Positions 25,535-35,542 of a stretch of DNA of 64,000 bases are shown in pieces. Origin of the DNA: an uncultured Bacteroidales bacterium (GTDB taxonomy: Bacteria; Bacteroidota; Bacteroidia; Bacteroidales; Bacteroidaceae); NCBI GenBank assembly GCA_902798425.1, contig CADBWR010000008.1, forward strand, positions 62,001 through 126,000, given 5' to 3'. Below the pieces are notes generated by a model, which ran no database searches, was not told the DNA's origin, and worked only from the letters and a program-made list of their open reading frames with translations. Numbering within the stretch: the stretch's first letter is position 1; each line of letters begins with the position of its first letter. The translations under genes were made by a program, and so were the position numbers.

Positions 25535-27037
25535 ATGATGTTATCACAACAAGACCTAAAACAGCTTGCTCAGAAAGGAATCGCTGAGCAGCAGATTGAG
25601 ACTCAACTGGGACAGTTTAAGACTGGTTTCCCCTTCTTGAAATTAGAGGCTGCCGCAGCTATCGGCAATGGCATCTTTGTTCCGAAAGATGGTGAGCGCC
25701 AGAAGTATGTGGAGGCTTGGCAGCAGTATAAGGCTGCTGGTAAGAAGGTGGTGAAGTTTGTACCCGCCTCGGGTGCAGCCAGTCGTATGTTCAAGGATAT
25801 GTTCGCCTTTGTCGATGCCGACTATGACGTACCTACTACAGATTTTGAGAAGAAGTTTTTCGATAACATCGGTAAGTTTGCCTTCTATGCCGAACTTGAC
25901 GCTGCTTGTCAGAAAAACAATGGTAAGAGCATCCAGGCACTGGTGGCAGAGGGCAACTTCAAGGCCGTTGCCGCCAACATGCTGAAGGCTGAGGGACTGA
26001 ACTATGGTCAGCTTCCTAAGGGTCTGTTGCTTTTCCATAACTATCAAGAAGGTCCTCGTACTCCCATGGAGGAACACCTTGTCGAGGGTGCTCTCTATGC
26101 TGCCACTAACGGCGAGGCTCACGTACACTTCACCGTCTCTCACGAGCACATGGAACTCTTCAAGCAGAAGGTTGCCCAGAAGGTTGACTTCTATGCTCAG
26201 AAGTATGGCATCCACTATGACATCTCCTTCTCTGAGCAGAAGCCTTCTACCGATACCATTGCTGCCAACCCAGACGGTACCCCATTCCGCAACAGCGACG
26301 GCTCACTGCTGTTCCGCCCTGGTGGTCACGGTGCTTTGATAGAGAACCTCAACGAGATAGATGCTGATGTCATCTTCGTGAAGAATATCGACAATGTCGT
26401 TCCCGATCGTCTGAAACCCGAGACCGTCTTGTGGAAGCAGATTATCGCTGGTGTGCTGGTAACGCTCCAGCAGAAGGCCTTTGAGTATCTTCGCCTGTTG
26501 GATGCTGGTGCTACTGATGCACAGCTGCAGGAGATGGCAGAGTTTGTGGAGAAGTGCCTGTGCACTAATCCTAAGGGTCAGAAGGTTGATGCCGCCTATC
26601 TGCGCACCAAACTGAATCGCCCCATGCGCGTCTGTGGTGTTGTGAAGAATGTCGGTGAGCCTGGCGGTGGTCCGTTCCTGACTTATAATCAGGATGGCAC
26701 CGTATCGCTGCAGATTCTGGAGTCCAGCCAGATTGACAAGAGTAATAAGGAATATATGGAGATGTTCACCAAGGGCACCCACTTCAATCCCGTTGACCTC
26801 GTCTGTGCTGTCAAGGACTACAAGGGCAACGCTTTCGACCTGCCCAAGTTCGTTGACCCGACGACGGGCTTCATCTCACAGAAGTCAAAGAGCGGCAAGG
26901 AGTTGCAGGCGCTGGAGCTGCCCGGCTTGTGGAATGGTGCTATGAGCAACTGGTCTACCGTCTTTGTTGAGGTGCCTCTTGCCACGTTCAACCCCGTAAA
27001 GACTGTCAACGACTTGTTGCGTGATCAGCACCAGTAA
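25535..27037 (+). CDS. DUF4301 family protein
   Basis: A 500-residue protein matching the DUF4301 family common in Bacteroidetes. Its N-terminal region contains KFVPASGAASRMFKDMF (near 74), which looks like a nucleotide-sugar or phosphate-binding loop, and a conserved RPGGHGALIENLNEI (near 262), reminiscent of uridylyltransferase-like folds. The function is not established. The start could be the second Met (25538). It lies 39 bp after the nucleotide-sugar dehydratase gene, which is at most a weak hint to sugar-nucleotide work. Confidence 0.8.
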   Translation: MMLSQQDLKQLAQKGIAEQQIETQLGQFKTGFPFLKLEAAAAIGNGIFVPKDGERQKYVEAWQQYKAAGKKVVKFVPASGAASRMFKDMFAFVDADYDVPTTDFEKKFFDNIGKFAFYAELDAACQKNNGKSIQALVAEGNFKAVAANMLKAEGLNYGQLPKGLLLFHNYQEGPRTPMEEHLVEGALYAATNGEAHVHFTVSHEHMELFKQKVAQKVDFYAQKYGIHYDISFSEQKPSTDTIAANPDGTPFRNSDGSLLFRPGGHGALIENLNEIDADVIFVKNIDNVVPDRLKPETVLWKQIIAGVLVTLQQKAFEYLRLLDAGATDAQLQEMAEFVEKCLCTNPKGQKVDAAYLRTKLNRPMRVCGVVKNVGEPGGGPFLTYNQDGTVSLQILESSQIDKSNKEYMEMFTKGTHFNPVDLVCAVKDYKGNAFDLPKFVDPTTGFISQKSKSGKELQALELPGLWNGAMSNWSTVFVEVPLATFNPVKTVNDLLRDQHQ

Positions 27038-27074
27038 GCGCTTCGCTAGTGAAGAGTGAATAGTGAATAATAAT
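27038..27074. repeat. Short intergenic repeat GCGCTTCGCTAGTGAAGAG
   Basis: It begins directly at the DUF4301 stop codon. A diverged copy (GCGCTTCGCCAGAGAATAG) begins directly at the pyrD stop codon (11434). Both run into TGAATAGTGAA-type units. Confidence 0.55.
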
Positions 27075-29071
27075 ATGAACACAAAGACTTTATTAGCTAT
27101 CGGAATGAGTTCCGCTATGATGCTAACATTTAACGCCTGCCAGCAGAGTTCTCGCGAGAATCCTCTGCTGGCAGAGAGTTCTTTACCCTTCCATGCACCT
27201 GATTTCAGCAAGATTCAGGTGACGGACTACATGCCGGCTTTTCAGGTCGCCATGCAGCAGATGCGCGACAGCATCCAGGCCATTGTGGAGTGTAAGGAAC
27301 CTGCAACCTTCGAGAATACGATTCTGCCTTTCGAGGACAGTGGCAAACTGTTGGCACGCGTCAGCAGTGTGTTCTTCGCGCTGACAGAGGCCGACAAGTC
27401 TGATGAAATCAGTGAGATAGAGAAAACTGTGCAGCCTCTGCTTACTGACCTGCAGAACGAGATATCGTTCAACAAGCCCTTGTTTGAGCGCATCAAGCAG
27501 GTCTACGACAATGAGCATGACAAGCTGACGGGTGAAGACCAGAAACTCCTGGAGGAAATCTATAAGGATTTCGTGCGCAAGGGAGCCCTCCTGTCTGACG
27601 AGAAGATGGCTCGCATGAAGGAGATTAACCTGCGCATCTCTGACCTGCAGCAGCAGTGGGGCGACCTTCTGCAGGCTGCTACCAATGACGCTATCGTGTG
27701 GGTTGACAAGAAGGAAGACCTGGCAGGACTCAGTGACGCTGACATTGCCCAGTGCAAGAAGGATGCAGAGAGTCGTGGCGGCAAGGCTCCCTATGCCATC
27801 GTCATTATGAACACCACCCAGCAGGCTCCTCTTGCCCAGCATCCATCGTGCCGACGGTACTAATCCGAAATATAATACGTTCCCCATTGTCAGCGAGATA
27901 GCCAAGCTGCGTGCCGAGCAGGCAGAACTGATGGGTTATCCCTGCTATGCCGCCTATTCGCTTGACAGAACGATGGCCAAGACGCCAGAGAATGTCTATG
28001 ACTTCTTGATGAACCTGGTAAAAGCCTATTTGCCCAAGGCTGATGCCGAGACAAAGGCCATCGAGAACTTTGCTCGTAAGACGCAGGGTGCCGAGTTCCA
28101 GTTGCAGCCCTATGACTACTTCTACTATTCTGCCAAGATGAAGAAGGAATTGCTCGACATCTCTGAGGATGAGGTAAAACCATACTTCAATGTCGACAGT
28201 GTCTTGCTCAATGGTGTCTTCTATGCCGCCAACCGTGTCTATGGTCTGACGTTTAAGGAGCGTAAGGATATTCCAACCTATCATCCTGACGTGCGCGTCT
28301 TCGAGGTGTTCGACAAGGACGGCCAGTCTATGGCACTGTTCTATGGCGACTACTACCGTCGTGCGTCGAAGCGTGGCGGTGCATGGATGGACAACTACCA
28401 GGAGCAGAGCCACCACTGGAATCAGAAGCCTATTGTCTACAATGTCTGCAACAATGCCAAGGCTCCTGAGGGCCAGCCGTCGCTCCTTACGTGGGACGAG
28501 GTGACAACGATGTTCCATGAGTTTGGCCATGCCCTGCACGGCATGCTTTCTAACTGCGAATACAAGACGCTGGCTGGTACTAACGTAGCTCGCGACTTTG
28601 TGGAGATGCCTTCACAGTTCAACGAGTCGTTTGCCTCCATCCCTGAGGTCTTCGACCACTATGCACGCCACTACGAGACCAACGAACCCATGCCTGCTGA
28701 GTTGAAGGAGCGCATGCTGAAGAGCATCAATTTCCAGCCCTGTTATGCTTTGGGCGAGAACCTCGCTGCATCCTTACTCGACATGTCTTGGCACATGCTG
28801 CCATCGAAAGATATTCCAACGGCTGACAAGGCTATGGTGTTCGAGACAGAGGCATTGCGTAAGGTGGGACTTTTGAATCCTTTCATTCCGATTCCACCAC
28901 GCTATATGACCAGCTACTTCAACCACGTATGGGGTGGGGGCTATGCCGCTGGTTACTACAGCTATCTGTGGACGGAGGTGCTGTACGGGCGACCTCATGC
29001 AGATGTTTGCTGACTTCACAGGAATGCAGCAGCCCGATGCTTCTGCCATCCTTCGTGCAAGAGGCTTATAA
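27075..29071 (+). pseudogene. Broken M3-family peptidyl-dipeptidase (Dcp), lipoprotein
   Basis: The reading frame begins with a lipoprotein signal (lipobox FNAC) and follows oligopeptidase F/Dcp sequence, with the zinc site TMFHEFGHALHG at about 28510. It is broken twice. Near 27831-27840 the text jumps from TTQQAPLA directly to SIHRADGTN in the +2 frame, omitting about 15 residues. Near 28986 it jumps from LWTEVLY to GDLMQMFADFTGM in another frame, omitting about 35 residues before the normal RARGL terminus at 29071. Both look like out-of-frame internal deletions. Assembly errors are the alternative. Confidence 0.8.
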
Positions 29072-29122
29072 GCCAAAAAAGTAGCAAATTGTTATAAAAT
29101 GATATAAAAAAGTGATGAATTG

Positions 29123-29154
29123 TTTGTGTAGTTAGCAGAAAATGTATAACTTTG
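29123..29154 (+). promoter_or_regulatory. Promoter of the leu operon
   Basis: TTTG at 29123-29126, a 20-base spacer and TAACTTTG at 29147-29154, followed by CAGCC. It lies 19 bases before the leader-peptide ATG. Confidence 0.75.
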
Positions 29155-29173
29155 CAGCCGATTAAGAAAAAGT

Positions 29174-29245
29174 ATGATGAGAAATCTGAATCTGATTAGC
29201 AACATTATTATTATTCGACTGCGTAAAAGTAGCCGGAAGTGGTAG
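29174..29245 (+). CDS. Ile/Leu-rich leader peptide of the leu operon
   Basis: A 23-residue frame, MMRNLNLISNIIIIRL followed by RKSSRKW and TAG. It holds five Ile and three Leu codons, including four consecutive ATT codons (11-14), and no Val. It lies between the leu promoter and a terminator before leuA, the layout of an attenuation leader. Ile enrichment matches an operon that also encodes a citramalate synthase. Confidence 0.82.
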   Translation: MMRNLNLISNIIIIRLRKSSRKW

Positions 29246-29326
29246 GGTATGCTAATATTAAAGATGTAAGATAGAATATTAAAACGAGCCTTTCTCACTT
29301 CCGGGTGCAGAGAGGCTCGTTTTTTA
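29233..29326 (+). promoter_or_regulatory. Transcription attenuator of the leu operon
   Basis: Terminator: AAAACGAGCCT (29281-29291) pairs with AGGCTCGTTTT (29313-29323) at the start of a T run, with an extra CTC/GAG step. CCGGAAGTG (29233-29241), inside the last leader codons, is exactly complementary over nine bases to CACTTCCGG (29296-29304) in the terminator loop. This long-range helix encloses the terminator's 5' arm and should compete with hairpin formation. Translation to the TAG at 29243 would mask CCGGAAGTG. The exact switching geometry is inferred. Confidence 0.7.
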
Positions 29327-29384
29327 GTTAAGAGTTAAGAATTAAGCATTAAGCATTAAGAATTAAGAATTAAGAATTAAAGAG
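29326..29384. repeat. Intergenic repeat of TTAAGAG/ATTAAGC units before leuA
   Basis: The gap from the attenuator T run to leuA is filled by ATTAAGCATTAAGAATTAAG-type units, like those between pheA and the aminotransferase gene. Confidence 0.7.
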
Positions 29385-30884
29385 ATGAGTGACAGATTGT
29401 ACATTTTCGACACAACACTTCGTGACGGCGAGCAGGTGCCCGGCTGTCAGTTGAACACTGTTGAGAAGATTCAGGTAGCCAAGGCGCTCGAACAGTTGGG
29501 CGTTGACGTCATTGAGGCTGGATTTCCGATTAGCAGTCCCGGTGATTTTAATTCCGTTATTGAGATTTCGAAGGCTGTTACGTGGCCTACTATCTGTGCG
29601 CTGACGCGTGCAGTAGAGCGTGACATCGATGTGGCCTTTGATGCGTTGAAGTATGCCAAGCACAAGCGCATTCATACGGGTATTGGCACCAGCGACGAGC
29701 ACATTCGCTATAAGTTCAACTCCACCCGCGAAGAGATTCTGGAGCGTGCCGTAGCAGCTACTAAGTATGCCAAGCGCTTCGTCGACGATGTAGAGTTCTA
29801 CTGCGAGGATGCTGGTCGCACGGACAACGAGTATCTGGCGCGTGTCGTCGAGGCAGTCATCAAGGCTGGCGCCACCGTCGTCAATATCCCCGATACCACG
29901 GGCTACTGTCTGCCTCAGGAGTATTTCGAGAAGATAAAGTACCTGAAGGAGCATGTCGACAACATCGATAATGCCATCATCTCTACCCACTGCCACAACG
30001 ACTTGGGCATGGCTACTGCCAACACTTTCAATGGTGTGATGGCGGGAGCCCGACAGGTGGAGGTTACCATCAACGGTATTGGTGAGCGCGCCGGCAATAC
30101 GTCGCTCGAAGAGATTGCCATGATTCTCAAGTGCCACAAGTCGCTGGGCATTGATACCAATATCAATACCACCAAGATTTATCCCACTAGTCGCATGGTG
30201 TCGAGTCTGATGAATATGCCCGTTCAGCCCAACAAGGCTATCGTAGGGCGCAACGCCTTCGCACACTCCAGCGGCATCCATCAGGATGGTGTCTTGAAGA
30301 ATGTTCACACCTACGAGATTATGGATCCGAAAGATGTGGGTATCGATGACAACAGCATCGTCTTGACAGCCCGTTCTGGTCGCGCTGCCCTCAAGCACCG
30401 TCTGCACGTCAACGGTGTTGACCTGACTGAGGAGAAACTCGACAAGGTCTACGAGAAGTTCCTTGTTTTGGCTGACCAGAAGAAGGAAGTGACCGATGCC
30501 GATGCCCTCATGCTCGCTGGTGCCGATACAGCTGACACCCATGCCGTTCGCCTTGACTTCCTGCAAGTTACGACGGGTAAGGGCGTCAAGAGTGTGGCCT
30601 CTATCGGACTGGATATCAGTGGTCAGAAGTTTGAAGCTGCAGCTTCTGGCAATGGTCCCGTTGATGCTGCCATCAAGGCGCTGAAGAAGATTATCATGAA
30701 GCAGATGACGCTGAAGGAATTTACCATCCAGGCCATCTCCAAGGGTTCCGACGATGTGGGTAAGGTTCACATGCAGGTAGAGTACAATGGTTCGCTGTAC
30801 TACGGTTTTGGTGCCAATACCGATATCGTTACTGCCTCTGTCGAAGCCTACATCGATTGTATCAACAAGTTTAAGAATGATTAG
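29385..30884 (+). CDS. leuA: 2-isopropylmalate synthase
   Basis: A 499-residue enzyme condensing acetyl-CoA with 2-ketoisovalerate, the first committed step to leucine. The DRE-TIM barrel motif [13 protein letters not shown] is at residues 8-20, the metal site [15 protein letters not shown] near 204, and the hinge [11 protein letters not shown] near 232. The C-terminal LeuA dimer regulatory domain (about 385-499), which binds leucine, is present. It is first in leuA-leuC-leuD-cimA-leuB, behind the attenuator. Confidence 0.96.
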   Translation: MSDRLYIFDTTLRDGEQVPGCQLNTVEKIQVAKALEQLGVDVIEAGFPISSPGDFNSVIEISKAVTWPTICALTRAVERDIDVAFDALKYAKHKRIHTGIGTSDEHIRYKFNSTREEILERAVAATKYAKRFVDDVEFYCEDAGRTDNEYLARVVEAVIKAGATVVNIPDTTGYCLPQEYFEKIKYLKEHVDNIDNAIISTHCHNDLGMATANTFNGVMAGARQVEVTINGIGERAGNTSLEEIAMILKCHKSLGIDTNINTTKIYPTSRMVSSLMNMPVQPNKAIVGRNAFAHSSGIHQDGVLKNVHTYEIMDPKDVGIDDNSIVLTARSGRAALKHRLHVNGVDLTEEKLDKVYEKFLVLADQKKEVTDADALMLAGADTADTHAVRLDFLQVTTGKGVKSVASIGLDISGQKFEAAASGNGPVDAAIKALKKIIMKQMTLKEFTIQAISKGSDDVGKVHMQVEYNGSLYYGFGANTDIVTASVEAYIDCINKFKND

Positions 30885-30887
30885 TCT

Positions 30888-32273
30888 ATGAATACACTCT
30901 TTGATAAGATTTGGGACAAGCACGTCGTACAGGTTGTCGACGATGGTCCCACCCAGTTGTATATCGACCGCCTCTACTGTCACGAGGTGACGTCGCCCCA
31001 GGCTTTCGACGGCATGCGAGCCCGTGGACTGAAATGTTTCCGTCCCGACCACATCTTCTGCATGCCCGACCACAACACACCCACCCACGACCAGGACAAG
31101 CCCATCGCTGACCCCGTCTCTGCCAAGCAGGTTAACACGCTGGCCAAGAATGCCAAGGACTTCGGACTGACGCACTATGGTATGATGGACAAAAACAATG
31201 GCATCATCCATGTCGTAGGTCCTGAGAAGGGACTCTCGCTGCCCGGCATGACCATTGTCTGTGGCGACTCGCACACCTCCACTCATGGGGCAATGGGTGC
31301 TGTAGCCTTTGGCATTGGCACCTCTGAGGTCGAGATGGTCATGGCCTCGCAGTGCATCCTGCAGCAGAAACCCAAGTCTATGCGCATCAGCATCAATGGT
31401 CAGCTACAGAAGGGTGTTACCGCCAAGGATGTAGCCCTCTACCTGATGTCCCAATTGACTACCAGCGGTGCTACGGGCTACTTCGTGGAGTATGCAGGCG
31501 ACGTGGTGAAGAACCTGTCGATGGAGGGCCGTCTGACACTCTGCAACCTGTCTATCGAGATGGGTGCCCGTGGCGGTTTCGTCGCTCCTGACGAGGTGAC
31601 CTTTAATTATTTAAAAGGTAGGGAGTATGCTCCCAAGGGCGAAGAGTGGGAGAGAGCCGTGGCCTACTGGCGAACGCTGAAGAGCGGCGACGATGCTGTC
31701 TTCGACAAGGAGCTGACCTTCGACGCCAAGGACATAGAGCCTCGCATCACTTATGGCACCAATCCGGGAATGGGTATTGGAATCACCTCCCTCGTCCCCT
31801 CCCAAGGAGGGGAGTGTATGCCAGGAGAGGCTAAGGCTCTGCAGTATATGGGCTTCAAGGCTGGCGAGATGTTGCTGGGCAAGAAGATTGACTACGTTTT
31901 CCTCGGTGCCTGCACCAACGGTCGCATCGAGGACTTCCGCGCCTTTGCCTCCATCGTCAAAGGTCGTCAGAAGTCTGCCGACGTCATCGCTTGGCTGGTG
32001 CCAGGCTCATGGGCTGTGCGCCAGCAGATAGCGGACGAAGGTCTTGACAAAGTGCTCGAAGCTGCCGGCTTCGAGATTCGTCAGCCAGGCTGTTCAGCCT
32101 GTTTGGCCATGAACGACGACAAGGTGCCCGCCGGCAAGTATGCCGTCTCTACCTCTAACCGCAACTTCGAGGGCCGTCAGGGGCCTGGCAGTCGTACCAT
32201 CCTCTGCTCGCCATTGACAGCCGCTGCCGCTGCCGTAACAGGAGTTATCACCGATCCACGTACACTACTATGA
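30888..32273 (+). CDS. leuC: 3-isopropylmalate dehydratase large subunit
   Basis: A 461-residue aconitase-family subunit holding a [4Fe-4S] cluster (cysteines in FLGACTNGR near 342 and [10 protein letters not shown] near 403). It isomerises 2- to 3-isopropylmalate together with LeuD, and probably acts on citramalate too. Near residues 302-310 the usual loop is replaced by a segment encoded by a perfect DNA palindrome (31795-31813). It overlaps leuD by ATGA. Confidence 0.96.
   Translation: MNTLFDKIWDKHVVQVVDDGPTQLYIDRLYCHEVTSPQAFDGMRARGLKCFRPDHIFCMPDHNTPTHDQDKPIADPVSAKQVNTLAKNAKDFGLTHYGMMDKNNGIIHVVGPEKGLSLPGMTIVCGDSHTSTHGAMGAVAFGIGTSEVEMVMASQCILQQKPKSMRISINGQLQKGVTAKDVALYLMSQLTTSGATGYFVEYAGDVVKNLSMEGRLTLCNLSIEMGARGGFVAPDEVTFNYLKGREYAPKGEEWERAVAYWRTLKSGDDAVFDKELTFDAKDIEPRITYGTNPGMGIGITSLVPSQGGECMPGEAKALQYMGFKAGEMLLGKKIDYVFLGACTNGRIEDFRAFASIVKGRQKSADVIAWLVPGSWAVRQQIADEGLDKVLEAAGFEIRQPGCSACLAMNDDKVPAGKYAVSTSNRNFEGRQGPGSRTILCSPLTAAAAAVTGVITDPRTLL
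31795..31813. repeat. Palindrome inside leuC
   Basis: TCCCCTCC-CAA-GGAGGGGA, a perfect hairpin read in frame as part of VPSQGGE. The same core sequence and the same peptide PSQGGE occur in cimA 1.6 kb downstream. Confidence 0.75.
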
Positions 32274-32866
32274 AACAGAAATTCAACGTTATAACATCCA
32301 CCTGCGTGCCCCTTCCTTTGGAGAACGTCGATACCGACCAGATTATCCCCGCCCGTTTCCTCAAGGCTACCACCCGCGAGGAGCAGTTCTTTGGCGACAA
32401 CCTCTTCCGCGACTGGCGCTACAATAGCGACGGCACCGTGAACAAGGATTTCGTGCTCAACGACCCCACCTACGGCGGTTGCATCCTCGTTGCCGGCAAG
32501 AACTTCGGCTCTGGTTCCAGTCGCGAACATGCTGCTTGGGCTATTGCGGGCTATGGCTTCCGTGTCGTTATCAGTTCGTTCTTTGCCGATATCCACAAGA
32601 ACAACGAGCTCAACAACTTTGTGCTGCCCGTCGTCGTTTCAGAAGATTTCTTGCAAGAATTGTTTCAGACAATTCAAAACGACCCCAAGACGGAAGTAGA
32701 GGTTGACCTGCCCAACCAACGTGTAACCAACAAGGCCACAGGTCGCTCTGAACAGTTCGACATCAACGGCTACAAGAAGCACTGTCTGATGAACGGACTC
32801 GACGATATCGACTTCCTGGTACAGAATAAAGACAAGATAGAAGCATGGGAACAGCTCAACAAGTAA
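32270..32866 (+). CDS. leuD: 3-isopropylmalate dehydratase small subunit
   Basis: A 198-residue swivel-domain partner of LeuC. Typical motifs are [14 protein letters not shown] near 18 and [14 protein letters not shown] near 80. It starts within the leuC stop (ATGA) and ends overlapping or abutting the cimA start, so it is tightly coupled. Confidence 0.96.
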   Translation: MKQKFNVITSTCVPLPLENVDTDQIIPARFLKATTREEQFFGDNLFRDWRYNSDGTVNKDFVLNDPTYGGCILVAGKNFGSGSSREHAAWAIAGYGFRVVISSFFADIHKNNELNNFVLPVVVSEDFLQELFQTIQNDPKTEVEVDLPNQRVTNKATGRSEQFDINGYKKHCLMNGLDDIDFLVQNKDKIEAWEQLNK

Positions 32867-34467
32867 ACAGCTACAAGCGCATGGCCCCGTTGGTGGAGAT
32901 TATGGACTCCACGCTGCGCGACGGTGAGCAGACCAATGGCGTCAGTTTCTTGCCCCACGAGAAACTCGTCATGGCACGCAAACTCTTGCGCGAGGTCAAT
33001 GTAGACCGCATAGAGGTCGCCTCGGCACGTGTCTCTGACGGTGAGAAGGAGGCGGTGTCTATGATTTGCCGCTATGCTGCACAGATAGGTAAGTTGGACA
33101 GGGTAGAGGTGCTGGGCTTCGTCGATGGTGGCAAGTCTGTCGACTGGATTGTCTCCTGTGGCGGCAAGACCATCAACCTCCTGACTAAAGGCTCCTTGAA
33201 GCACTGCATCAACCAGTTGCACAAGACGCCCGAAGAGCATATTGCCGATATCATTAAAGAGGTGGAGTATGCCCATCGTCAGGGTCTCTCCGTCAACCTC
33301 TACCTGGAAGACTGGTCGAACGGCATGAAAGACTCGCCGGAATACGTCTATCAGCTGATGGATGCGCTGACCTCCCCCAACCCCTCCCAAGGAGGGGAGC
33401 CAGGTTCCTCCCCCTTGGGGAGGTTAGGAGAGGTCTCCCGTTTCATGCTCCCCGACACGCTGGGCGTGATGAATCCCCTGCAGGTGGTGGAGTATTTCCG
33501 CAAGATGATGAAGCGCTACCCCGACCAGCACTTCGACTTCCACGCCCACAACGACTACGACCTGGCGGTGTCTAACTCGCTGGCCGCCGTGCTCAGCGGT
33601 GCCAAGGGGCTGCACGTCACGGTGAACGGTCTGGGCGAGCGTTGCGGCAATGCGCCGCTGGCCTCGGTACAGGTGATTCTGAAAGACCAGTTTCACGCCA
33701 AGACCCACATCAACGAAGACCAGCTGAACGACATCTCGCGCATGGTCGAGAGCTTCAGCGGCATAGCCGTGGCCCCCAACCAGCCCATCGTCGGCGAGAA
33801 CGTCTTCACCCAGGTGGCCGGTGTCCATGCCGACGGCGACTCGAAGGACCAGCTCTACTACAACGAGCTGATGCCTGAGCGCTTCGGCCGCAAGCGCGAG
33901 TATGCGCTGGGCAAACAGAGTGGCCGTGCCAACATTGCCAAGAATCTGGAAGAGCTGGGCTTGGAGCTGACTCCTGAGCAGACGCGCCGTGTGACGCAGC
34001 GCATCACAGAGCTGGGCGACAAGAAGGAGATTGTCACCCAGGAAGACCTGCCCTACATTGTCAGTGACGTCCTCAAGCACGACGGCTCTGAGGATAAGGT
34101 CAAGCTTATTAGCTATGTCGTCTCTACGGCCTACGGCCTGAAGCCCGGTGCCAATATCAAGGTGGAGATCAATGGCAAGCAGTACGATGGTAGTGCTGTG
34201 GGCGACGGTCAGTATGATGCCTTCGTCAAGGCCCTGCGCTACATCTACAAGAAGTATCTTGACCGCACGTTCCCCATCCTGGCCAACTACCAGGTCTCTA
34301 TTCCTCCTGGCGGACGCACCGATGCCTTGGTGCAGACAGTTATCTCGTGGCACCACGAGGGTGGACTGCTACGTACGCGCGGACTGGATGCCGACCAGAC
34401 AGAGGCAGCCATCAAGGCTACTTTCAAGATGCTGAATATCATTGAGAATGAACAAAAGAAACAATAA
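32845..34467 (+). CDS. cimA: Citramalate/2-isopropylmalate synthase family enzyme, probably (R)-citramalate synthase
   Basis: A second DRE-TIM barrel synthase (540 residues; [16 protein letters not shown] near 20, [16 protein letters not shown] near 233, [13 protein letters not shown] near 260) with a LeuA-type regulatory domain at the C-terminus. A separate leuA is present, so this copy most likely makes citramalate from pyruvate and acetyl-CoA for isoleucine, with LeuCD and LeuB completing the route. The start may be the Met at 32881 instead, which removes the leuD overlap. An in-frame double palindrome (33371-33434) inserts a Pro/Gly-rich stretch at about residues 174-196. Confidence 0.82.
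   Translation: MGTAQQVNSYKRMAPLVEIMDSTLRDGEQTNGVSFLPHEKLVMARKLLREVNVDRIEVASARVSDGEKEAVSMICRYAAQIGKLDRVEVLGFVDGGKSVDWIVSCGGKTINLLTKGSLKHCINQLHKTPEEHIADIIKEVEYAHRQGLSVNLYLEDWSNGMKDSPEYVYQLMDALTSPNPSQGGEPGSSPLGRLGEVSRFMLPDTLGVMNPLQVVEYFRKMMKRYPDQHFDFHAHNDYDLAVSNSLAAVLSGAKGLHVTVNGLGERCGNAPLASVQVILKDQFHAKTHINEDQLNDISRMVESFSGIAVAPNQPIVGENVFTQVAGVHADGDSKDQLYYNELMPERFGRKREYALGKQSGRANIAKNLEELGLELTPEQTRRVTQRITELGDKKEIVTQEDLPYIVSDVLKHDGSEDKVKLISYVVSTAYGLKPGANIKVEINGKQYDGSAVGDGQYDAFVKALRYIYKKYLDRTFPILANYQVSIPPGGRTDALVQTVISWHHEGGLLRTRGLDADQTEAAIKATFKMLNIIENEQKKQ
33371..33434. repeat. Double palindrome inside cimA
   Basis: Two adjacent hairpins, CCCCTCC-CAA-GGAGGGG (33381-33397) and CCTCCCC-CTT-GGGGAGG (33407-33423), are bounded by ACCTC and GAGGT. 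The insert is read in frame as [10 protein letters not shown] then [11 protein letters not shown], a peptide unlike the rest of the barrel. Confidence 0.8.
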
Positions 34468-34480
34468 AAAAACGAACAAT

Positions 34481-35542
34481 ATGAAATTAAGAATTGCCGT
34501 CTTGCCGGGCGACGGTATTGGTCCGGAAATCATGAAACAAGGTGTGGCAGTGATGGATGCTATCGCCAAGAAGTGTGGCCATGAGTTTGAATACGAGGAG
34601 GCGCTGGTGGGTGCCTGTGCCATCGAGGCCTGTGGCGATGCCTATCCCGCTGCCACGCACGATGTCTGTATGCGTGCCGATGCCGTGCTCTTCGCTGCTG
34701 TAGGCGATTTGAAGTATGACAACGACCCCACGCTGAAGATGCGTCCTGAGACGGGCTTGCTGGCTATGCGCAAGCAGTTGGGACTCTTTGCCAACGTGCG
34801 CCCTGTGGCCACCTTCGACTGTCTGCTGCACAAGTCGCCGCTGAAGGAAGAGCTGCTGCGCGGTGCCGACTTTGTCGTCATCCGCGAGCTCACGGGCGGC
34901 ATGTATTTTGGTGAGAAATATCAGGACAATGACAAGGCCTTCGATACCAATGTCTATACGCGTCCGGAGATAGAGCGTATCCTGAAGGTAGCCTTCGAGA
35001 TGGCCATGCAGCGCCATAAGCACCTGACCGTTGTCGACAAGGCCAACGTCTTGGCGAGCAGTCGTCTATGGCGTCAGATTGCCAAGGAGATGGAACCGCA
35101 GTATCCGGAGGTCAAGACAGACTATATGTTCATCGACAACGCCTCCATGCGCGTGCTGACAGAGCCCCGCTTCTTCGATGTCATCGTTACGGAGAACACC
35201 TTTGGCGACATCCTCACCGACGAGACGTCGTGTATCACGGGGTCTATGGGTCTGCAGCCCTCGTCCAGCCTGGGCGAGCACACACCGCTCTTCGAACCCG
35301 TCCACGGCTCGTGGCCACAGGCAAAGGGTCAGAACATTGCTAATCCCCTGGCTCAGATTCTCTCTGCCGCTATGTTGCTGGAGCATTTCGGCTTGGAGAA
35401 GGAGGGCGCTCTGGTGCGACAAGCTGTCAATGCCTCACTCGACGCCAATGTGCGCACACCCGAAATCCAGGTTGAGTGTGGTCAGAAGTATGGAACGAAA
35501 GAAGTAGGACAATGGATTGTAGACTATATCGAAAAGGCTTAG
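34481..35542 (+). CDS. leuB: 3-isopropylmalate dehydrogenase
   Basis: A 353-residue NAD-dependent decarboxylating dehydrogenase. Family motifs are [11 protein letters not shown] near 8, the substrate arginines in [21 protein letters not shown] (split across about 87-107), and the NAD-site [13 protein letters not shown] near 237. The start at 34481 ([12 protein letters not shown]) is chosen over upstream codons that overlap the cimA end. It closes the leucine genes and overlaps the following TPR gene by 31 bases. Confidence 0.95.
   Translation: MKLRIAVLPGDGIGPEIMKQGVAVMDAIAKKCGHEFEYEEALVGACAIEACGDAYPAATHDVCMRADAVLFAAVGDLKYDNDPTLKMRPETGLLAMRKQLGLFANVRPVATFDCLLHKSPLKEELLRGADFVVIRELTGGMYFGEKYQDNDKAFDTNVYTRPEIERILKVAFEMAMQRHKHLTVVDKANVLASSRLWRQIAKEMEPQYPEVKTDYMFIDNASMRVLTEPRFFDVIVTENTFGDILTDETSCITGSMGLQPSSSLGEHTPLFEPVHGSWPQAKGQNIANPLAQILSAAMLLEHFGLEKEGALVRQAVNASLDANVRTPEIQVECGQKYGTKEVGQWIVDYIEKA

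Noticed and set aside
27831..27840. Programmed frameshift in the M3 peptidase gene
   Set aside because: No slippery sequence is seen, and conserved residues are missing at the junction. A second lesion downstream also shifts the frame, so decay or error is more likely than recoding.
29370..31286. A 638-codon open frame on the minus strand opposite leuA and leuC
   Set aside because: It lies wholly antisense to leuA and the start of leuC, whose products are unmistakable. Its translation has no signature, and such frames arise from the codon bias of the real strand.
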